From positions 1 through 64,000 of the forward strand of contig NZ_LIVM01000003.1 of assembly GCF_001418685.1 (NCBI RefSeq): a stretch of 64,000 bases of DNA, read 5' to 3'. Positions 33,564 to 43,538 of this stretch are shown piece by piece (the first letter of the stretch is position 1; each line of letters begins with the position of its first letter). A program made the translations under genes and the position numbers. Origin of the DNA: Apibacter mensalis (GTDB lineage: Bacteria; Bacteroidota; Bacteroidia; Flavobacteriales; Weeksellaceae). The notes under the pieces were generated by a model. That model made no database searches and was not told the DNA's origin. It saw only the letters and a list, made by a program, of their open reading frames with translations.

Positions 33564-34031
33564 ATGGTAAATCTTATCGGAACATATGAATGCACCCTTG
33601 ATTCAAAAGGAAGAATCTTGCTCCCTTCAGCTTTGAAGAAGCAATTGGACACCCTTTTGCAGGAAGGTTTTGTACTTAAAAGATCCGTATTTCAGCCATG
33701 TTTAGAGCTTCATCCTATGTCTGAATGGAATCAGGTAATGAATAAAATAAATAAATTAAACCGTTTTGTAAAAAAAAACAATGATTTTATCCGTCAATTT
33801 ACAGCCGGTTTAAAAAATGTGGAAATTGATACCAGCGGACGATTGCAGATTAGCAAGGATTTGATACAATTTGCCAAGCTTGAAAAGAATATTGTAGTTG
33901 CAGCTGCTATTAATGTTATTGAAATATGGGACAAAAACCTTTATGAAAATTCTGTTAATGTAAACGATTTAGACTTTGCCAATTTAGCAGAGGAAGTAAT
34001 GGGTAAAATATCTGAAGATGAATTATCATAA
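33564..34031 (+). CDS. mraZ: Transcriptional regulator MraZ
   Basis: 155 residues from ATG 33564. An in-frame TTG at 33552 lies within the promoter-like box, and the family starts at MVNLIGTYECTLDSKGR. Two SpoVT/AbrB-type halves are seen: TLDSKGRILLPS and EIDTSGRLQIS. MraZ forms ring-shaped oligomers and represses the division and cell-wall operon by binding repeats in front of it. Such repeats are present at 33509-33535. Its end overlaps rsmH by 14 bases. Confidence 0.95.
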   Translation: MVNLIGTYECTLDSKGRILLPSALKKQLDTLLQEGFVLKRSVFQPCLELHPMSEWNQVMNKINKLNRFVKKNNDFIRQFTAGLKNVEIDTSGRLQISKDLIQFAKLEKNIVVAAAINVIEIWDKNLYENSVNVNDLDFANLAEEVMGKISEDELS

Positions 34032-34926
34032 GCCTGTATTGTTATATCAAAGTATAGATGCATTAATATCTAATCCAAAAGGTATTTATGTAGATTGTAC
34101 TTTTGGTGGTGGAGGGCATTCTCATTTAATTTTGGAAAAATTATCTCCTGAAGGGAAATTGTTTGCTTTTGATCAGGATTACGATGCTACGGCCAATATC
34201 ATCCACGATACCCGCTTTACTTTTATTCAACAGAATTTTCGTTATTTAAAAAATTCTTTACGATTCTATAAGGTCGATGCAGTGGATGGTATACTTGCCG
34301 ATCTAGGAGTTTCGTCCCACCAATTTGATATTCCGTTAAGAGGTTTTTCAACTCGATTCGATGGTCCTTTAGATATGAGGATGAACAGGAAACAATCCCT
34401 AAGTGCAAAAGATATTATTAACAACTACACAGAAGATCAACTAGCAGAAATTTTTTATTTATATGGAGAATTAAAACAATCTAAAAAAATTTCAAGAGAG
34501 ATTGTAGAATCAAGAAAGGAAAAACCCATAGAAACAACCTCTGCGCTTAAAGAGATATTGGAAAAAAGTATTCCGGCTTATAAGCAAAATAAATTCTTTG
34601 CTCAACTTTTTCAAGCGCTTAGAATTGAAGTTAATGATGAATTAAATGCTTTGAAAGAATTATTAATTCAAAGCTATGAAATACTTAAACCGGGGGGAAT
34701 ATTGGTGTTTATCTCTTACCATTCTCTGGAAGACCGATTAGTGAAAAAATTCTTAAAAACAGGTTTATTTAATGGAGAACCGGAAAGAGATGTTTTTGGA
34801 AATTGGAATAAACCTTTTGACATACCTTCCTCAAAGGCTATAATTCCAAACCATGAGGAAATTTTGGAAAATGCAAGAGCACGAAGTGCAAAGATGAGAA
34901 TAGCAATTAAACGGGAAAATGGTTAA
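34018..34926 (+). CDS. rsmH: 16S rRNA cytosine-1402 N4-methyltransferase
   Basis: 302 residues, full RsmH (MraW) length. Motifs: NYHKPVLLYQSIDAL at the start, SAM site VDCTFGGGGHSHLIL, LADLGVSSHQFD, FSTRFDGPLDMRMNR, and FISYHSLEDRLVKKF. It methylates C1402 of 16S rRNA in the decoding centre. Overlaps mraZ by 14 bases and ftsL by 8, which shows tight translational coupling in the operon. Confidence 0.97.
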   Translation: MNYHKPVLLYQSIDALISNPKGIYVDCTFGGGGHSHLILEKLSPEGKLFAFDQDYDATANIIHDTRFTFIQQNFRYLKNSLRFYKVDAVDGILADLGVSSHQFDIPLRGFSTRFDGPLDMRMNRKQSLSAKDIINNYTEDQLAEIFYLYGELKQSKKISREIVESRKEKPIETTSALKEILEKSIPAYKQNKFFAQLFQALRIEVNDELNALKELLIQSYEILKPGGILVFISYHSLEDRLVKKFLKTGLFNGEPERDVFGNWNKPFDIPSSKAIIPNHEEILENARARSAKMRIAIKRENG

Positions 34927-35269
34927 AAAAAGAACTAAAAATAAAAAAGCAAGAACTATTATAGACATACTAAAAGGAAAATTTTTAGTAGAGGGAGACG
35001 CTTTTTCCGTTTGGAAATTTATTTTATTTATGGTGATATTATCTTTAATTTCAATTTCTTCTTCTCATATAGTTGACGAAAAGGTTGTTGAAATTTCAGA
35101 ATTAAAAGAAAAATCAGAAGAATATAAAGCTAGATATGCATTAATACATAATAAACTAATGAAATTAAAAGTAGAATCAGAGTTGGAAGACATGGTTATC
35201 TCTGATTCCCTCTATGCATTAGACAAACAACCCTATAAAATTTTGGTACCCAAAGTTAAAGATGAATAA
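34919..35269 (+). CDS. ftsL: FtsL-like division protein
   Basis: 116 residues: a basic cytoplasmic start (KKRTKNKKARTIID), one membrane helix (about 38-56, VWKFILFMVILSLISISSS), then a coiled-coil-like stretch (EISELKEKSEEYKARYALIHN). This is the plan of FtsL, a bitopic protein that joins FtsQ and FtsB to activate FtsW/FtsI. Sequence conservation is low in this family, so the call rests on topology and on its place between rsmH and the PBP gene. Overlaps both neighbours by 8 bases. Confidence 0.85.
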   Translation: MVKKRTKNKKARTIIDILKGKFLVEGDAFSVWKFILFMVILSLISISSSHIVDEKVVEISELKEKSEEYKARYALIHNKLMKLKVESELEDMVISDSLYALDKQPYKILVPKVKDE

Positions 35270-37226
35270 TGAGCGGAAAAAAATATTAGCACGTGCTTAC
35301 TTGGTTGCAGCACTTATTTTATTATTTTCGGTGTCCGTGTTTGCACGGCTTATTTACATTCAAACTCATGACACTGAAAAATATAAAAATCTCGCTCAAA
35401 CAACCAATTTCAGAAATGTTGAGGTAGTTGCTGCAAGAGGAAATTTATATGCTTCCGATGGAATTTTACTTGCTACCACGATCACTAAATATGATATATA
35501 TATCGATATGAAGACTATTCGTGCTGAATTATATCAAAATAATATTGGCGCATTGTGTGATTCTCTGCAAAAAATGTTTAATAAACCAAGCTATTATTTT
35601 TATTCGAAATTAAACGAAGGAAAGAAAAAAGAGAATCAATATTTAAAATTAGCCAAAGGTCTTGATTACGAACAATTTGCAAGAATTAAAAACTTTCCGA
35701 TCCTAAATAAGGGAAAAAACAAAGGTGGCTTTATAGTTGAAAGAAGAAGAGAAAGAATAAAAACCATTTCAGGATTTGGAATTAGAACGTTAGGATTTGA
35801 TGATGAAAGGGGAAAATCCGGATTAGAAGGTGCTTTTTCCTGTTATTTGAAAGGTAAAAACGGTAGAGAAATTCAACAACGAATTAATCAAAAACAATGG
35901 AAACCCATTAATATTGAATTGGAACCTCAAGATGGAAATGATGTGTATACAACTATTGACATGAGGATTCAAGATATTGCTTACTCAGCTTTACAAGACC
36001 AGCTCGAAAAATCAGAAGCTGATCACGGTTGCGCCATAGTAATGGAAGTTTCTACCGGAAAAATCGTTGCACTTACCAATCTTCAACGAACTAAAGAAGG
36101 GGGATATGATGATTTGCGAAATTTTGCTGTATGGGAAGCTGCAGAGCCGGGATCAACATTTAAATCTATATCTATGTTGGCTCTTCTTGATGACGGATAT
36201 GTAGGACCCAATACTACTGTTGACATCGGTCCGGGTTATTGGAAATATTACAAACACACCATACGAGATGATCATGGAAGCGGTATTATCACACTTTCAC
36301 AGGTCCTTTCTCAGTCGAGCAATGTCGGAATATCTAAAATGATAGATAAATACTTTTCTAAAAACCCGCAAGATTTTCTAAATAAAATAAATTCTTGGGG
36401 AATAGATAAGAAAACATATATAGATATACCTGGAGAAAGTGTACCCTATATACCAAAATATGGTAAAAAATGGAGTCCTATAACTCTTGCTTGGATGTCA
36501 TTCGGATATGGGGTAAAACTCACTCCGCTGCAAATCCTTACTTTTTACAATGGAGTGGCTAATAACGGTAAATTAATGAAACCTCAACTTCTTTATAAAA
36601 TTGAAGCGAAAGGTATTCTCATCGAAAAATTTACACCTATTGTAATTAATCAAAAAATGGCTTCTCAAAAAGCAATTAACGATTTAAAAAAAATGTTAAC
36701 CTATGCAGTAGAAACCGGTACTTCTAAAAGTATTTATACTCCCAACCTGTCAATGGCCGGTAAAACAGGTACCGCTCAGGTTGAATACTGGAATAAAGGT
36801 AAAGGCAGACTATATCAAGCCTCCTTCTGCGGATTTTTTCCAGCAGATCAACCAGAATATTCTTGTATTGTAGTTATTAACAAACCCAAAAAAGGATTCT
36901 ATGGATCACAAGTCGCTGCTCCTGTTTTCAAAGAAATAGCAGGAAAAGTATATCTTAAGAAACCATTAAATCTACCTAAAGAAGATAAATCAAAAGAATC
37001 ACAAAAAATAAATTTATTAATAACAAAAAACCGAAAGCTAACTATTAACCCATCTACTACTCTGGTTCCAAACGTTATTGGGTATTATGGTAAAGATGCG
37101 ATACCTGCTTTAGAAAACCTGGGATTGAAAGTAGTTTATTCAGGAAACGGAAAAGTTATTGAACAATCTATTATTGGCTATCCTATAAAAAAAGGTATGA
37201 CTGTATATTTAAAATTAAGCGCATGA
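35262..37226 (+). CDS. ftsI: Division-specific transpeptidase (PBP, FtsI/PBP3-like) with a PASTA domain
   Basis: 654 residues. One N-terminal membrane helix (about 13-31), a PBP dimerisation domain, and the transpeptidase domain with SxxK at GSTFKSISM, SxN at QSSNVGISK and KTGTAQ. A single PASTA domain ends the protein (VPNVIGYYGKDAIPALE to TVYLKLSA). It cross-links septal peptidoglycan with FtsW. A C-terminal PASTA is usual for the Bacteroidetes homologue and for SpoVD types. Overlaps ftsL by 8 bases and murE by 4. Confidence 0.94.
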   Translation: MNNERKKILARAYLVAALILLFSVSVFARLIYIQTHDTEKYKNLAQTTNFRNVEVVAARGNLYASDGILLATTITKYDIYIDMKTIRAELYQNNIGALCDSLQKMFNKPSYYFYSKLNEGKKKENQYLKLAKGLDYEQFARIKNFPILNKGKNKGGFIVERRRERIKTISGFGIRTLGFDDERGKSGLEGAFSCYLKGKNGREIQQRINQKQWKPINIELEPQDGNDVYTTIDMRIQDIAYSALQDQLEKSEADHGCAIVMEVSTGKIVALTNLQRTKEGGYDDLRNFAVWEAAEPGSTFKSISMLALLDDGYVGPNTTVDIGPGYWKYYKHTIRDDHGSGIITLSQVLSQSSNVGISKMIDKYFSKNPQDFLNKINSWGIDKKTYIDIPGESVPYIPKYGKKWSPITLAWMSFGYGVKLTPLQILTFYNGVANNGKLMKPQLLYKIEAKGILIEKFTPIVINQKMASQKAINDLKKMLTYAVETGTSKSIYTPNLSMAGKTGTAQVEYWNKGKGRLYQASFCGFFPADQPEYSCIVVINKPKKGFYGSQVAAPVFKEIAGKVYLKKPLNLPKEDKSKESQKINLLITKNRKLTINPSTTLVPNVIGYYGKDAIPALENLGLKVVYSGNGKVIEQSIIGYPIKKGMTVYLKLSA

Positions 37227-38680
37227 AAAAGCTTTCAGACCTATTATATAAAGTATCTATTGAAAAACTCATTGGCAATGTTGGTTCTTCAATCAAAAAT
37301 ATATCATTCGATTCAAGAAAAGTTGAACAGGATTATATTTTCTTTGCTATAAAAGGACATGATTTAGACGGTCATAAATATTTATCTCAAGCTATATCTA
37401 AAGGAGCTTCTGTTATTATATGCGAAGAACTTCCCGAAGAGTTATTAGATCATATAACCTACATTCAAGTTAAAAATTCAAGTATAGCATTAGGTATAGT
37501 TGCTTCTAATTTTTATAACAATCCATCCGATAAATTGACACTTATAGGAATTACAGGAACCAACGGTAAGACCACAACTACAACTTTACTCTATAATTTG
37601 TTCACACAATTAGGATTTCGTTGCGCTTTACTGTCAACTATTGAAAACAGGATCTCTGATACAATTTTAAAATCTAATCATACGACTCCTGATCCCATAA
37701 CTATAAATCAATTATTGGCACAAGCGGTAGAGAATGGTTGTCAATATGCATTTATGGAAGTCAGTTCACACGGTATCTATCAAAATAGATTAGCAGGGCT
37801 AACTTTCAAAATCGGAGCTTTTACTAATATTACTCATGATCATTTGGATTATCATCAAACATTTTCCAATTATATAGCTGCAAAGAAGAAATTTTTTGAT
37901 GAATTACCCAAGACTGCTATTGCTGTCACTAATATAGATGATAAGAATGGTCTTATAATGCTTCAAAACACAAACGCTAAAAAAGTCACCTATTCTTTAA
38001 AATCGAATTCAATTTACAAGGGTAAAATTATTGAGAGCAGATTAGACGGAATGTTGTTACAATTTAGAAATCAAGAATTTTGGACGGTTTTAGCCGGAAA
38101 ATTTAATGCATATAATGAGCTTTTGGCTTATACGATTGCCTCTGAATTAGGTTTTGATCCCATAGTTGTAGTAACTGCAATAAGTAAATTGCAACGAGTA
38201 AAAGGACGCTTCGAAACCTATGTAAGTGATGAAAAAAAATACATTATTGTAGATTATGCCCATACTCCCGATGCTTTACAAAACATTTTGGAAGCTATAA
38301 ATCAATCGCGCACTAGGAATGAAAAATTAATTACTGTTTTTGGTTGTGGTGGACACAGAGATAAAGAAAAAAGACCTAAAATGGGAAATATTGCTACTAG
38401 GTTATCTGATTTAACTATTATCACATCAGATAATCCTAGAGATGAAAATCCCGATGAAATTATAAATGAAATTAAAGTAGGAATTGAGCCTCAAAATACC
38501 AATAAATATCTTACCATAACAGATAGAAAAGAAGCCATACAAACCGCCATTAAGATGGCAGAACCAAAAGATATAATCCTGATTGCAGGAAAAGGACACG
38601 AAAATTTTCAAGAAATTAATGGAAAATATTTTCCATTTGATGATATGAAAATAGCTAAAGAATTAATAAAAAATACATAA
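37223..38680 (+). CDS. murE: UDP-MurNAc-tripeptide synthetase MurE
   Basis: 485 residues, Mur ligase with N-terminal UDP-binding domain ([18 protein letters not shown]), ATP site [27 protein letters not shown], and C-terminal [13 protein letters not shown]. The DNPR motif is that of enzymes adding meso-diaminopimelate, so the wall should be of the DAP type, as in Gram-negatives. It adds the third residue to the peptidoglycan stem peptide in the cytoplasm. The next enzyme of the path, MurF, is not in this cluster. Confidence 0.96.
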   Translation: MKKLSDLLYKVSIEKLIGNVGSSIKNISFDSRKVEQDYIFFAIKGHDLDGHKYLSQAISKGASVIICEELPEELLDHITYIQVKNSSIALGIVASNFYNNPSDKLTLIGITGTNGKTTTTTLLYNLFTQLGFRCALLSTIENRISDTILKSNHTTPDPITINQLLAQAVENGCQYAFMEVSSHGIYQNRLAGLTFKIGAFTNITHDHLDYHQTFSNYIAAKKKFFDELPKTAIAVTNIDDKNGLIMLQNTNAKKVTYSLKSNSIYKGKIIESRLDGMLLQFRNQEFWTVLAGKFNAYNELLAYTIASELGFDPIVVVTAISKLQRVKGRFETYVSDEKKYIIVDYAHTPDALQNILEAINQSRTRNEKLITVFGCGGHRDKEKRPKMGNIATRLSDLTIITSDNPRDENPDEIINEIKVGIEPQNTNKYLTITDRKEAIQTAIKMAEPKDIILIAGKGHENFQEINGKYFPFDDMKIAKELIKNT

Positions 38681-38685
38681 AAAAG

Positions 38686-39909
38686 ATGCTTTACCATTTA
38701 TTTGACTTTTTAAATGTGCATTATTATATACCCGGAAGCGGATTATATAAGTATATTACATTCCGAGCCTTAGCAGCGGTATTAACATCTCTATTTATCT
38801 CTTTAATTATTGGTAAAAAAATTATCAAATTCCTTCGAAAAAAACAATTGGGTGAAATGGTAAGAGAACTCGGCCTTACTGGACAAAAAGAAAAAGAAGG
38901 TACTCCAACTATGGGGGGAATTATTATTATCTTGGCTACGTTAATTCCGGTACTTTTATTTTGTAAGTTAAATAACATCTATATTATTATACTTGTAATA
39001 TCCACTATTTGGATGGGTATTATTGGCTTTTTAGACGACTTCCTGAAAATTCATAAAAAGAATAAAGTTGGATTAAAAGGAGAATTCAAAGTTTTAGGTC
39101 AGATAAGCCTCGGTATTTTTGTGGGAATATTATTATATACTAATAAAGATATTGTTATCAAAGAAAAAATTGAGGGCTCACATAATATTGAATTTGCAAA
39201 AGACTTTTATCCTAAAGAAAAATCATTTAAGACTACTATTCCATTTTTAAAAAACAATCAATTTGATTACGGAAAAGTATTAAAATGGATTGGAATTAAT
39301 GAAAATGAATCAGAAAATTTAGTATGGATTATTTTAATTCCTGTAGTTATCACTATAGTAACGGCTGTTTCTAATGGAGCTAATCTCACGGATGGAATTG
39401 ATGGATTAGCAGCAGGAAGCTCAGTAATTATTGTTGTCACACTAGCTCTCTTTGCTTATGTTTCCGGAAATATAATGATGGCTGATTATTTAAATCTGAT
39501 GTACATACCTAATTCAGGCGAAATAGTAATATTTTCGGCAGCTTTTGCCGGTGCTCTGATAGGTTTCTTATGGTATAATACCTATCCGGCACAAATTTTT
39601 ATGGGTGATACAGGAAGTTTGACAATTGGAGGACTCATTGCCGTGTTGGCTATAGTTTTGAGAAAAGAACTTTTAATTCCGGTATTGTGTGGAATATTTA
39701 TAGTTGAAAACCTTTCAGTAATAATACAGGTAAGTTATTTTAAATATACTAAGAAAAAATATGGAGAAGGAAAAAGAATATTTTTAATGTCTCCTCTTCA
39801 CCATCATTTTCAAAAATTAGGATATCACGAAAGTAAAATAGTAACCCGTTTTTGGATTATTGGAATTATGCTGGCAATATTTTGTATCATAACCCTAAAA
39901 GTAAGATAA
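38686..39909 (+). CDS. mraY: Phospho-MurNAc-pentapeptide transferase MraY
   Basis: 407 residues, about ten helices. Motifs: [60 protein letters not shown] and [15 protein letters not shown]. It moves phospho-MurNAc-pentapeptide onto undecaprenyl phosphate to form lipid I. It is longer than the E. coli enzyme (360) because of an extra loop of about 50 residues between [10 protein letters not shown] and the NLTDG block, a feature of Bacteroidetes MraY. Starts 5 bases after murE. Confidence 0.96.
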   Translation: MLYHLFDFLNVHYYIPGSGLYKYITFRALAAVLTSLFISLIIGKKIIKFLRKKQLGEMVRELGLTGQKEKEGTPTMGGIIIILATLIPVLLFCKLNNIYIIILVISTIWMGIIGFLDDFLKIHKKNKVGLKGEFKVLGQISLGIFVGILLYTNKDIVIKEKIEGSHNIEFAKDFYPKEKSFKTTIPFLKNNQFDYGKVLKWIGINENESENLVWIILIPVVITIVTAVSNGANLTDGIDGLAAGSSVIIVVTLALFAYVSGNIMMADYLNLMYIPNSGEIVIFSAAFAGALIGFLWYNTYPAQIFMGDTGSLTIGGLIAVLAIVLRKELLIPVLCGIFIVENLSVIIQVSYFKYTKKKYGEGKRIFLMSPLHHHFQKLGYHESKIVTRFWIIGIMLAIFCIITLKVR

Positions 39910-39917
39910 AAAAATAC

Positions 39918-41252
39918 ATGAAAAAGCTAGTCATATTAGGAGGCGGAGAAAGTGGCGTGGGTGCTGCTATCTTAGGAAAAAAAGTAGGATTTGACGTTTT
40001 TCTTTCCGATATAGGTTCTATAAAAGAGGAATATAAAATAATTTTATCGGAAAATAAAATTCCATTCGAGGAAAAACAACACACCGAGCAAATAATTCTC
40101 AATGCTGATTGGATTATAAAAAGTCCGGGAATACCCAAAAAATCAAATTTAATTCAAAAAATCATTGAAAGAAAAATTCTTATTTCATCAGAAATAGAAT
40201 TTGCCGCTCAATATACAACGGCTAAGTTAATTGCAATTACCGGCTCAAATGGAAAAACAACCACAACTTCTCTTACTTATCATATTTATAAAAATGCAGG
40301 ATATAATGTAGGATTGGCAGGGAACATTGGTAAAAGCTTCGCTTGGCAGGTGGCTGAAGAAAATTTTGATTATTATATACTTGAAATCAGCAGCTTTCAA
40401 TTAGATGACATTCAAAACTTCAAACCGCATATTGCTATGGTTTTGAATATAAGTCCCGATCATCTTGACCGGTATGAATATAACTATCAAAATTATATAG
40501 ATTCAAAATTTACTATAACCAAAAATCAAGATAAAAACGATTATTTTATATATAACGAGGATGATCCAATGACAAAAAATTGGTTTCAAAATCATAACAC
40601 TAAAGCTGAAAGGCTTCCATTTTCATTAAATAAAAGAATAGAAAACGGTGCTTTTAGCGATAATGAAAACATAATCTTCCACATTAACTCGAATACTTTT
40701 AAAATGAAAATTAACGAATTAGCACTTACAGGAAAACACAATATTGCCAATTCAATGGCGGCAGGAATTGCAGGAAAGCTTTCCAAAATTAAAAATGACT
40801 TTATTAAACAAAGTTTAATGGACTTTGAAGCGGTAGAACACCGTCTAGAATTTGTTTTAAAAATTAATGGAATTAATTTTATCAATGATAGTAAGGCTAC
40901 CAATGTAAATTCTGTTTATTATGCTTTAGAAAGTATGAATACTCCAGTTATTTGGATTGTGGGAGGAACTGATAAAGGAAATGATTATAGCGAGCTAATT
41001 ACATTTGTACAAAAAAAAGTTAAAGCCATAGTTTGTTTAGGAATTGATAATGAAAAAATTATCAATACTTTTCAAGATATAGTTTCTGATGTAGTTGAAA
41101 CCAAATCCATGAAAGATGCAGTAAATGCAGCATACAGCCTAGGTTCTAAAGGAGATTCTGTTCTTCTTTCACCTGCTTGTGCAAGCTTTGATTTATTTAA
41201 AAATTATGAAGATCGAGGAAATCAATTTAAAGAGGAAGTCAGAAAACTTTAA
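39918..41252 (+). CDS. murD: UDP-MurNAc-alanine:D-glutamate ligase MurD
   Basis: 444 residues from ATG 39918, where the protein starts MKKLVILGGGESGVGAAILG; the longer frame into mraY has no Mur character. ATP site AITGSNGKTTTTSLTYH, EISSFQLDDI, NISPDHLDRY, and FINDSKATNVNSVYYAL. It adds D-glutamate, the second residue of the stem peptide. Starts 8 bases after mraY. All ligase motifs are intact. Confidence 0.96.
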   Translation: MKKLVILGGGESGVGAAILGKKVGFDVFLSDIGSIKEEYKIILSENKIPFEEKQHTEQIILNADWIIKSPGIPKKSNLIQKIIERKILISSEIEFAAQYTTAKLIAITGSNGKTTTTSLTYHIYKNAGYNVGLAGNIGKSFAWQVAEENFDYYILEISSFQLDDIQNFKPHIAMVLNISPDHLDRYEYNYQNYIDSKFTITKNQDKNDYFIYNEDDPMTKNWFQNHNTKAERLPFSLNKRIENGAFSDNENIIFHINSNTFKMKINELALTGKHNIANSMAAGIAGKLSKIKNDFIKQSLMDFEAVEHRLEFVLKINGINFINDSKATNVNSVYYALESMNTPVIWIVGGTDKGNDYSELITFVQKKVKAIVCLGIDNEKIINTFQDIVSDVVETKSMKDAVNAAYSLGSKGDSVLLSPACASFDLFKNYEDRGNQFKEEVRKL

Positions 41253-41255
41253 TAA

Positions 41256-42446
41256 ATGAGAAAATTAAAACAATACTTTAAGGGGGATATAACCCTATGG
41301 GCGGCAATTTTTCTAATTTCGTTAGCATCATTTCTACCCGTATATTCAGCCAGCTCTAATTTACAATACGTAGTTGGACAAGGATCTGTATTGGGGCATT
41401 TTGCCAAACATACCGGGTTCATCATAGTTGGTATGGGTATTGTTTTTATTTTTCAAAAAATTGATTATAAATATTTTGGCGGATTTTCCAAGTTACTGTT
41501 ACCGGTAGTTATTTTTTTATTGGTACTTACTTTAATGCAAGGAAAAAGTATTGACGGAGCAAATGCTTCCCGATGGTTAAAGCTTCCGGGCGTCCCATTC
41601 GCCTTTCAAACCTCAGTATTTGCAGCCTTAGTTTTAAATATATACGTTGCCCGATATCTTGATAGAAATAAAGATAAAGAAATAACATTCAATAATAGTT
41701 TTGTCCCTATATTACTACCTATATTTATGATAGTTGGACTTATTTTTCCTGCAAACGGATCTACCGGTATTTTAATATTTTTAATGGTTTTAGCTTTATT
41801 ATTTATCGGTGGATATCCTATTAAAATATTACTCTCAATTATCGGAATTGGTATAATTGTAGCTATTCTTTTTATAACTGTGGTGTTGAAATATCCGGAT
41901 ATGTTTTCCGGCCATAGGGTTCATACTTGGAAAAATAGAATTGAAAATTTCGCAGGAAAGGATGGAGAAGAGAGTTATCAAGTACAACAAGCTAAGGCCG
42001 CAATAATTCAAGGCGGCATAATACCAAGAGGTCCAGGAAAAAGTGCATTTAAACAATCATTACCTCAATCTTCTTCGGACTTTATATTTGCTATAATAGT
42101 AGAGGAATACGGTTATGGAGGTGTGTTTTTATGTTTTTTCCTTTATTTACTTATACTTTGGAGAATAATTGTTATTGCCACTAAGGTAGAAAATATATTC
42201 GGCACCTTGTTAGTAGTAGGTATCGGTCTACCGGTTATATTTCAGGCATTTTCTAACATGGCTGTAGCCGTTAATTTAATTCCGGTTACGGGACAGCCAC
42301 TACCCATTTTAAGTTATGGAGGAACATCCATGTGGGTAACTTATATAGCTTTAGGAATTATAATTAGTGTAAGTCGTGATATTGTTTCTAATGAAAACAC
42401 AAGTAAAGAAAATAATAAAGAAGATGTAAATTATGAAATCGCCTAG
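41256..42446 (+). CDS. ftsW: Peptidoglycan polymerase FtsW (SEDS family)
   Basis: 396 residues with about ten helices. SEDS landmarks: the catalytic-region EDFIFA equivalent at SSDFIFAIIVEEYGYGG, GANASRWLKLPG in the large loop, and the C-terminal VTGQPLPILSYGGTSMW. FtsW makes septal glycan strands from lipid II with the neighbouring PBP. Starts 3 bases after murD and overlaps murG by 14 bases. Confidence 0.96.
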   Translation: MRKLKQYFKGDITLWAAIFLISLASFLPVYSASSNLQYVVGQGSVLGHFAKHTGFIIVGMGIVFIFQKIDYKYFGGFSKLLLPVVIFLLVLTLMQGKSIDGANASRWLKLPGVPFAFQTSVFAALVLNIYVARYLDRNKDKEITFNNSFVPILLPIFMIVGLIFPANGSTGILIFLMVLALLFIGGYPIKILLSIIGIGIIVAILFITVVLKYPDMFSGHRVHTWKNRIENFAGKDGEESYQVQQAKAAIIQGGIIPRGPGKSAFKQSLPQSSSDFIFAIIVEEYGYGGVFLCFFLYLLILWRIIVIATKVENIFGTLLVVGIGLPVIFQAFSNMAVAVNLIPVTGQPLPILSYGGTSMWVTYIALGIIISVSRDIVSNENTSKENNKEDVNYEIA

Positions 42447-43533
42447 ATTTATAATAAGCGGTGGAGGAACCGGTGGACATATTTTTCCTGCAATTGCCAT
42501 TGCAGATGAAATAAAACACCGTATCCCCAATGCAGAATTTCTGTTTATAGGATCGGAAGATAAAATGGAAATGGAGAAAGTTCCTCAAGTCGGTTATAAT
42601 ATTGAAGGATTGTGGATCTCAGGGATTTCAAGATCGTCAGTACTGTCTAACTTTAAATTTCCTTTAAAAGTTATTTCCAGTATTTTAAAATCACGAAAAA
42701 TTATTAAATCTTTCAAACCGGATGCGGCAATAGGTACAGGAGGATATGCATCAGGCCCTGCCTTATATGTTGCAGCCAATGCTAACATTCCCACATTTAT
42801 ACAGGAACAAAATTCGTTTCCCGGTATAACTAATAGAAAGCTCGCTGCTAAAGCAAGAGGAATTTTTGTTGCTTATGAAGGTATGGAAAAATATTTTCCT
42901 AAAGATAAATTATATATTACGGGAAATCCGGTTAGAAAGTCTTTATTTGCTAATAAAATATCACAAGAACAAGCAAAAATAGAGTTAGGACTTAATCCAT
43001 TAAAATTAGTGATTTTGTCTATAGGAGGATCTCTGGGTTCAAGAACTATAAATAATTTTTGGAAAGAGAACTCCAAAATAATTGCGAATAACGAGGTTCA
43101 AATAATATGGCAAACCGGTAAATCTGATTATTCTGATATTATTACACATAATAGTTTAAAACATAACAATATATTTATTTCAGAATTTATTAAAAATATG
43201 TCTATTGCCTATGCTGCTGCTGATATTATTATATCTAGAGCCGGTGCTATAGCCATTTCGGAATTAACCTTAGCGGGAAAGCCCACCATACTTATACCTT
43301 TTCCTTATGCAGCTGAAGATCATCAGACTAAAAATGCACAGCAATTGGTCAACTCAAAAGCAGCAAAAATGATAAAAGATTCAGAAATTTCTCAAAAATT
43401 ATTGAATGAGATACAACATCTTTGTAACGATAAAAAAGAAAGAGAATTTTTGGCTAAAAATATTCTTAGCTTAGCTAAGCCTAATGCAACTGAACAAATT
43501 GTAACTCATATAATAAATGAATTAAAATTTTAA
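42433..43533 (+). CDS. murG: UDP-GlcNAc:lipid I N-acetylglucosaminyltransferase MurG
   Basis: 366 residues, GT-B fold (GT28). Motifs: ISGGGTGGHIFPAIAIADE, GTGGYASGPALYVA, QEQNSFPGITNRKLA, LSIGGSLGSRTIN, and SRAGAIAISELTLAGKPTILIPFPYAAEDHQ. It converts lipid I to lipid II at the inner face of the membrane. Overlaps ftsW by 14 bases. Confidence 0.97.
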   Translation: MKSPRFIISGGGTGGHIFPAIAIADEIKHRIPNAEFLFIGSEDKMEMEKVPQVGYNIEGLWISGISRSSVLSNFKFPLKVISSILKSRKIIKSFKPDAAIGTGGYASGPALYVAANANIPTFIQEQNSFPGITNRKLAAKARGIFVAYEGMEKYFPKDKLYITGNPVRKSLFANKISQEQAKIELGLNPLKLVILSIGGSLGSRTINNFWKENSKIIANNEVQIIWQTGKSDYSDIITHNSLKHNNIFISEFIKNMSIAYAAADIIISRAGAIAISELTLAGKPTILIPFPYAAEDHQTKNAQQLVNSKAAKMIKDSEISQKLLNEIQHLCNDKKEREFLAKNILSLAKPNATEQIVTHIINELKF

Positions 43534-43538
43534 TATAA

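Noticed and set aside
39852-39917. Longer murD starting inside mraY
   Set aside because: The extra 22 residues are mraY sequence in another frame. MurD proper begins MKKLVILGGGESG at 39918.
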